64,000 bases of DNA from Streptomyces sp. PsTaAH-137 (GTDB taxonomy: Bacteria; Actinomycetota; Actinomycetes; Streptomycetales; Streptomycetaceae), in assembly GCF_003259365.1 (NCBI RefSeq), contig NZ_QLLY01000005.1, positions 124,001 to 188,000 on the forward strand, read 5' to 3'. A program made the position numbers and the translations under genes. The notes beneath the pieces were generated by a model. That model saw only the letters and a program-made list of their open reading frames with translations. It searched no databases and was not told the DNA's origin. Of this stretch, positions 59,745 to 64,000 are shown piece by piece (position 1 is the stretch's first letter; each line of letters starts with the position of its first letter).

Positions 59745-61205
59745 TCAGCCCGCTGCCGGGTCCGCGTCGAGGGCGGTGAGGGCCAGCCACAGTTCGAGCC
59801 GGTCGGTCAGCCGGTCGAGGTCGCGGCCGGTGAGCTGTTCGATCAGCTGGAGCCGGTAGCGCAGGCTGTTGCGGTGCAGGGTGAGCGCCGCGGCGGTGGC
59901 GGCGGAGGCGCAGTCGTGGGCGAGGTAGGTCCGCAGGGTGGTGAGGAGGTCGGCGTGCTGGGCCTCGTCGTGCCGCAGGAGCGGGGCGAGGACGCCGGTT
60001 CCGAGTTCGCGCAGCGGCAGGTCGAGGTTGCCCATGAGCAGGCCGGCGAGGCTGAGCGGTGCGGCCCGGTGCACGCCGGGCCCGGCCTGGGCGGCCTGGC
60101 GGGCCTCGAAGTAGCCGAGCCGCAGCCCGGTCACTCCGCGGCGCGGTTCGCCGACCCCGACGCGGACCTTCGGGTCCAGCAGCGTCAGGTGACCTGCGAC
60201 GGTCCTGGCGGCGGCCTCGGCGTCGACGCCGTCCGGGACGACGACCGTCACCGTGTCGTCGATGAGGGCGGTGGGCAGCCGGTCGCCCGCGCGTTCGAGG
60301 AGCGGGCCGAGGGTCCAGGGCAGGCTGCGCAGCCTGGCGGGATCGCCGTCGACGCGGGCGACCACGACCGCGTTCGGCCCGTCGACGGTCAGGTGGTGGG
60401 CGGCGAGCCTGCGACGGGCGTCGGCGTCCGGGATCGTACGGTGCGTCACGTCTTCGAGGAGCTGCCCGAGCAGTTCCCGGCGGCCGGTCAGCACGGCCTG
60501 GTGCCGGGCCACCTCCAGGCCGAGGATGCTGGTCGCGAACGACAGCAGGTCGCCGCGCGGGGTGGGCCGGCGGGTGCGGAGCCGGGCGACGGGCACCCCG
60601 TCGACCTCGATCGGCACGGACGCGCCGGGGTCGTCGCCCGGCCAGGTGGAGGAGGCGGGGTGGCGGGCGAGGACGCTCCCGTCCGGCTCCACCACGGCGA
60701 CAGGACCCGCGCCGAGCTGCCGGTACAGGCGGCGGAGCAGTCCGCGCAGCCCGTGTCCGGAGAGCAGCTCCCGCATCAGCTCGTCCTGGAGCGCGGCCGC
60801 GGCGCGCACGGCGTCGTACTGCTCGGCGAAGGTCTGCTCGGCGACCCAGTGGCTGATCTGGGCGAACGGCACCTCGACCGGTGACCGCAGCAGGGCGAGG
60901 CCGACGCGCTCGGCGGTCTCGACGACGACCGGCGGCACGGTCCGGTGCACGAGCCCGGTGCCGACGCACAGCGCGGCGACGGGCAGCTCCGCGAGCCTGC
61001 CGAGCAGGTCGATCCAGCCGGCCTCGGCCCGGTCCAGCAGGCCGGTGGTCATCACCAGCTCGCCGCCGCGCAGGAAGGGCAGCGGGTCGGGCAGCTCCGT
61101 GGTGGAGACCCAGCGGATCCGCCGCTCGGAGTCGTCGCAGTGGCTGGTCAGCGCGGTGAGCCGGAGCGCGGGCTGGGCCACGAGATCGGGTACGGAGACG
61201 GCCAT
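59745..61205 (-). CDS. PucR-family transcriptional regulator
   Basis: A 486-residue PucR-type regulator. The N-terminal PucR ligand domain is at about residues 5-120 (VPDLVAQPALRLTAL, PFLRGGELVMTTG). A middle GGDEF-like/CdaR domain follows, and the C-terminal HTH_30 is seen in ALTLHRNSLRYRLQLIEQLTG. PucR regulators usually activate nearby catabolic genes, here probably the CoA transferase and acyl-CoA dehydrogenase. ATG 61205 is chosen; CACAAT (61212-61217 on the minus strand), six bases upstream, could be the -10 of a leaderless transcript. Confidence 0.9.
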   Translation of the reverse strand: MAVSVPDLVAQPALRLTALTSHCDDSERRIRWVSTTELPDPLPFLRGGELVMTTGLLDRAEAGWIDLLGRLAELPVAALCVGTGLVHRTVPPVVVETAERVGLALLRSPVEVPFAQISHWVAEQTFAEQYDAVRAAAALQDELMRELLSGHGLRGLLRRLYRQLGAGPVAVVEPDGSVLARHPASSTWPGDDPGASVPIEVDGVPVARLRTRRPTPRGDLLSFATSILGLEVARHQAVLTGRRELLGQLLEDVTHRTIPDADARRRLAAHHLTVDGPNAVVVARVDGDPARLRSLPWTLGPLLERAGDRLPTALIDDTVTVVVPDGVDAEAAARTVAGHLTLLDPKVRVGVGEPRRGVTGLRLGYFEARQAAQAGPGVHRAAPLSLAGLLMGNLDLPLRELGTGVLAPLLRHDEAQHADLLTTLRTYLAHDCASAATAAALTLHRNSLRYRLQLIEQLTGRDLDRLTDRLELWLALTALDADPAAG

Positions 61206-61243
61206 CAGGCGATTGTGCAACAGGGGGCCGGGCCCCCGCGCCG

Positions 61244-61275
61244 GGAGGGCCCGAACGACGTCGTTCGGGCCCTCC
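61244..61275. terminator. Perfect 32-bp palindrome, terminator of the 2-methylisoborneol operon
   Basis: Two 16-bp arms (GGAGGGCCCGAACGAC) with no loop bases between them, 18 bases past the methyltransferase stop and before the pucR start. It would stop read-through from the terpene operon into pucR. Confidence 0.75.
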
Positions 61276-61293
61276 GGTGTGCGGGTGCGCGGG

Positions 61294-62181
61294 TCAGACG
61301 CGGTCGGCGGCGATCAGGACGTACTGGAAGGAGCCGTCCTCGTAGGACTTGATGAACGCCTCCTCGATGCCGGTGACCAGCGACGACGTGGCGCGCAGCT
61401 TCCAGTACGGCAGGGTGTCGGGGGTGAGGTCGATGACGGCCTGCGGGACCAGGCGGTTGTCGGCCATGGCGCGCAGGTACTCGCGGCGCGAGTGGATGTT
61501 GCACTCGAAGTGGGCGTTGATCTGGGAGACCCACTTGGAGGGCTGGCCGTAGCGCGGGTTCCAGCAGCCCGTGATGGTGACGTAGCGGCCGCCGACCTTC
61601 AGGACGCGGGAGTGCTCCGCGAAGAGGTCGTGCAGGTCGACGTACATGCTCGACTCGTTGTTCCACGAGCCCGCGATCTGCCCGGTGTCGAACGGCGTCG
61701 CCAGCATGTTGCAGACGCGGGCCCGCACCCGGTCCTGGATGCCCAGTTCGGCGGCGCGCCCGTTGGCGAACTCGGCCTGCTTGGCGGAGAGGGTGACGCC
61801 CTCGACCGAGCAGCCGAAGCGCTGGTTGGCCATCACCATCGAGCCGCCGCGGCCGCAGCCGGCGTCCATCAGGGTGTCGCCCTGTCCGATGTCGCCGAGG
61901 TGGTTCATCAGGACGTCGGCCTGGGCGGACTCCAGGCGGTGGAGTTCGGCGATGAGCTTCTGCTCGCTCGCCGGGTCACCGTCGGCGCCGAGGGCCGCGT
62001 GGTCGACGTCCCCGATGCCGTAGTGGTGGTGGTAGAGACCGTCGACGTCACCGAGCCGCAGGTTCACGGGCCGGGCTTCGCCGTCCCAGTAGCGGGCGAT
62101 GTCCCCCTGGTAGGGCGTGGCCGGGTTCGGGACGTGCGCGGTGCGGCCGTTGGAGGGGACGGTGAGTTCGGTGCTGAGCAC
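61294..62181 (-). CDS. Geranyl diphosphate 2-C-methyltransferase
   Basis: A SAM-dependent methyltransferase of about 295 residues. The SAM motif is DAGCGRGG (about residues 106-113), and DIARYWDGEARPVNLRLGDVDGLYHHHYGIG and GCWNPRYGQPSKWVSQINAHFECNIHSRREYLR are near-invariant segments of GPP methyltransferases, as I recall from S. coelicolor. It methylates geranyl diphosphate at C2 to give 2-methyl-GPP, the substrate of the synthase encoded just upstream. GTG 62181 is preferred; TTG 62193, nearly touching the previous stop, is an alternative. Confidence 0.95.
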   Translation of the reverse strand: MLSTELTVPSNGRTAHVPNPATPYQGDIARYWDGEARPVNLRLGDVDGLYHHHYGIGDVDHAALGADGDPASEQKLIAELHRLESAQADVLMNHLGDIGQGDTLMDAGCGRGGSMVMANQRFGCSVEGVTLSAKQAEFANGRAAELGIQDRVRARVCNMLATPFDTGQIAGSWNNESSMYVDLHDLFAEHSRVLKVGGRYVTITGCWNPRYGQPSKWVSQINAHFECNIHSRREYLRAMADNRLVPQAVIDLTPDTLPYWKLRATSSLVTGIEEAFIKSYEDGSFQYVLIAADRV

Positions 62182-62197
62182 AGATGGGTCCAATCTC

Positions 62198-63451
62198 TTA
62201 CCAGAAGTCGGGCAGGCTGTAGCGGTAGGTGTTGTTCTGGTGCCAGTGGTGGTTGCCGTCGACCCACGCGGCGACGCCGCGCAGGAACCGCTGGACGTTC
62301 GGCAGGGGCAGGTCCGCGGCCAGGTCCGCGGCCGCGGTCTCGAAGTCGCGCATGAGGTCGTTGTGGACCTCGACCGATTTCAGGTAGGCCTCCCGGTCGG
62401 AGAGTCCCTCCCGTTCCGCGATCACGACCGGCAGGTTCAAGTGCCGCCCGGGCGCGTCGAGTTCCTTGGTGTACGAGTAGAGGTCGTTGACGATCGTCGT
62501 CGCGTTCCCGGCGAGCGCGATGACCTTCTGCATGGCCGGTCGGGCGTGCAGGTCCGCGGGCAGTTCGTAGCCGCCGACGGTGTCGGTGATGGTGGGACAG
62601 GGACGGAAGTTGTTGAACTGACGCATCGCCAGGTACTCCCACACCTCCGGCACCCGGTCCTCCTGGGCCCAGGCGGCCTCGGCGAGGTAGCCGAGGTGCA
62701 GCCGCGCCATGTCGTGCCGGTACCGGTCGGTCTGGGAGTCGCTGCCCGCGGCGACGAAGTACTCCATGGCGGAGCGGTACGCGCGCCGCGGGGCGTCCGC
62801 GTGCAGCGACTTCACCCAGTCGGGCTGGTACTCCTGTGTCGTGTACAGGGGGTCGAGGGCGGTGTGGGCGAGCAGCAGGCGTTCACCGAGTCCGACGGGC
62901 GAGCCGCCGTGGTCCTCGCAGTAGCAGTCGTCCACCGCGTTCTCCGCCACCATCAGGCGGGTGGCGATCATCAGGTGGTCGACGGTCGGCGCGTCCGGGT
63001 GGCAGCCGACCATGTAACTGCCCACGGAGAAGCCGTCGAACTCCTCGGCCCAGTCGTCGGGGAAGAGGGAGACCTCGTCCACCGCCCAGGACTTGATCCT
63101 GCGGCTGACCTCCTCGACGCGTACGGGATCGGGCTCGGGGATCGGATGGAAGTAGAGGCCGGGGATCGGTGTGCCCGTCGCGGCCACCGGGGTCGGCGCC
63201 GGCGCCTCGTCCGGAAGGCTCAGGCGCAGACCGGCCGTGCCGATGCCGCTGGGACCGCCCAGGATCCGCGCCAGGTCGAGGTCCGGCAGCGGGACGTCGA
63301 CGGGCGGCGGGGCCTCGGGAGAGGGCGGGCCGCCGAAGGCCGCGCTGATGTCGCGCGCGCGGGCCGCGGCGTCGGCCAGGGCCTGTGCTCCGTAGCGGGA
63401 GGTCGCTTCCGGCAGGCTCGACTGCGGAGGTGTCTGCTCAGGCGGTGGCAT
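62198..63451 (-). CDS. 2-methylisoborneol synthase (terpene cyclase) with disordered cargo N-terminus
   Basis: A 417-residue class I terpene cyclase that cyclises 2-methyl-GPP to the earthy odorant 2-methylisoborneol. Mg-binding motifs are DDCYCED (174-180) and the NSE motif NDLYSYTKE (322-330); HHWHQNNTYRYSLPDFW near the end is also typical. Residues 1-110 are Pro/Ala-rich and probably disordered, with a conserved-looking stretch LARILGGPSGIGTAG (60-74), consistent with an encapsulin cargo-loading region. It lies 51 bp downstream of the encapsulin gene and directly before the methyltransferase, so the three probably form one operon. Confidence 0.96.
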   Translation of the reverse strand: MPPPEQTPPQSSLPEATSRYGAQALADAAARARDISAAFGGPPSPEAPPPVDVPLPDLDLARILGGPSGIGTAGLRLSLPDEAPAPTPVAATGTPIPGLYFHPIPEPDPVRVEEVSRRIKSWAVDEVSLFPDDWAEEFDGFSVGSYMVGCHPDAPTVDHLMIATRLMVAENAVDDCYCEDHGGSPVGLGERLLLAHTALDPLYTTQEYQPDWVKSLHADAPRRAYRSAMEYFVAAGSDSQTDRYRHDMARLHLGYLAEAAWAQEDRVPEVWEYLAMRQFNNFRPCPTITDTVGGYELPADLHARPAMQKVIALAGNATTIVNDLYSYTKELDAPGRHLNLPVVIAEREGLSDREAYLKSVEVHNDLMRDFETAAADLAADLPLPNVQRFLRGVAAWVDGNHHWHQNNTYRYSLPDFW

Positions 63452-63502
63452 CCATGACTCCTTGAAGGCTCCTTGCGTTCCGGGACACCGGGCGCTGCTC
63501 CG

Positions 63503-64000
63503 CTACCTGGGCCAGCGCGAGATCTGCACGTTCTCCAGGACGCCGACCGCGTCCGGCACGAGGATGGCGGCCGAGTAGTAGGTGCTGACGAGGTACGAGG
63601 TGATGGCCTTCTCGTCGACGCCCATGAACCGGACCGAGAGCCCCGGTTCGTACTCGTCGGGCAGTCCGGTCTGCCGCAGCCCGATGACGCCCTGGTCCTC
63701 CTCACCGGTCCGCATGATGAGGATGGAACTGGTCCGTTCCTTGGTGACGGGGATCTTGTCGCAGGGCAGGATCGGGACCCCGCGCCAGGTCATGACCCGC
63801 TCGCCGTGGAGGTCCATGGTCTCCGGGTGGAGTCCGCGCGCGTTGAACTCGCGGCCGATCGCCGCGATCGCGCGGGGATGGGCGAGGTAGAACTTCGACC
63901 CGCGCCGACGGGTGAGCAGCGAATCGAGGTCGTCGGGCGTCGGCGGGCCCGCGTGCGTCTGGATGCGCTGCTTGAAGTCGGCGTTGTGGAGGAGTCCGAA
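63503..64000 (-). CDS. Family 2B encapsulin shell protein (C-terminal part, runs off the right edge)
   Basis: The last 165 residues of a family 2B encapsulin. The segments [79 protein letters not shown] and [23 protein letters not shown] are typical of the HK97-fold shell. Family 2B shells also carry an inserted cyclic-nucleotide-binding domain, which would be upstream, outside the window. These nanocompartments are known to be encoded with 2-methylisoborneol synthase as cargo. The start codon lies beyond 64000. Confidence 0.92.
   Translation of the reverse strand, partial: FGLLHNADFKQRIQTHAGPPTPDDLDSLLTRRRGSKFYLAHPRAIAAIGREFNARGLHPETMDLHGERVMTWRGVPILPCDKIPVTKERTSSILIMRTGEEDQGVIGLRQTGLPDEYEPGLSVRFMGVDEKAITSYLVSTYYSAAILVPDAVGVLENVQISRWPR

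Noticed and set aside
1-64000. CRISPR arrays, tRNA or rRNA genes, prophage or plasmid functions, insertion sequences
   Set aside because: Looked for regular repeats, cloverleaf-type ends, transposase and integrase motifs; none seen in the intergenic DNA.

Overview
The window is high-GC actinobacterial DNA and is almost certainly Streptomyces. Strong third-position G/C bias, frequent GTG starts and GTGA/ATGA stop-start overlaps point that way. So do Tat-secreted proteins, two intergenic sequences I remember as common Streptomyces dispersed repeats, and a 2-methylisoborneol locus beside a family 2B encapsulin. I see about 50 genes, no rRNA, tRNA, CRISPR array or insertion sequence. It reads as an accessory, catabolism-rich region.

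Layout. (1) 1-6.4 kb: a partial FdhF/YdeP molybdopterin oxidoreductase divergent from a LysR regulator, then an arylamine N-acetyltransferase, an aldo/keto reductase, an SRPBCC protein, a DinB-like protein and a small membrane protein. (2) 6.8-9.8 kb: an EACC1-like protein, a caspase-fold peptidase with intact His/Cys dyad, and a 556-residue helical protein of unknown family, arranged as a tight operon resembling a conflict or cell-death module. (3) 9.8-18 kb: an APC permease, then a complete mrpA(B)CDEFG cation/proton antiporter operon. (4) 18-25 kb: a seven-gene cluster whose families match the non-oxidative D-apionate pathway (oxidoisomerase, decarboxylase, two isomerases, L-erythrulose kinase, MFS importer, GntR regulator).

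(5) 25-45 kb: a large carbohydrate-type catabolic region. A six-gene minus-strand operon (class III aminotransferase, GalD-type dehydratase, amidohydrolase, SDR, secreted beta-helix protein, GNAT) is divergent from an IclR regulator. After the regulator come a second beta-helix paralogue, an oxidoreductase, an ABC importer lacking its own ATPase, an epimerase, a DapA-family aldolase, a 2-hydroxyacid dehydrogenase, a fumarylacetoacetate hydrolase and an esterase. The two beta-helix genes share a 446-bp inverted repeat differing at only 7 positions, pointing to recent gene conversion.

(6) 45.8-53 kb: a latex-clearing-protein (rubber oxygenase) homologue carrying the expected haem-site residues, surrounded by an aldehyde dehydrogenase, an acyl-CoA dehydrogenase of the branched/long-chain catalytic type, a regulator with two TetR DNA-binding domains and an acyl-CoA ligase. 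A 20-bp motif recurs in both divergent promoter regions, suggesting one regulon for cleavage and oxidation of polyisoprene or a related isoprenoid. (7) 53-61 kb: an oxidoreductase, a second aldehyde dehydrogenase, a C1 aminopeptidase, a CaiB-type CoA transferase divergent from an acyl-CoA dehydrogenase, and a PucR regulator. (8) 61.3-64 kb: geranyl diphosphate methyltransferase, 2-methylisoborneol synthase with a long disordered cargo-type N-terminus, and the C-terminal part of a family 2B encapsulin shell protein.

Family calls rest on motif recognition by eye. No searches or structure predictions were run.
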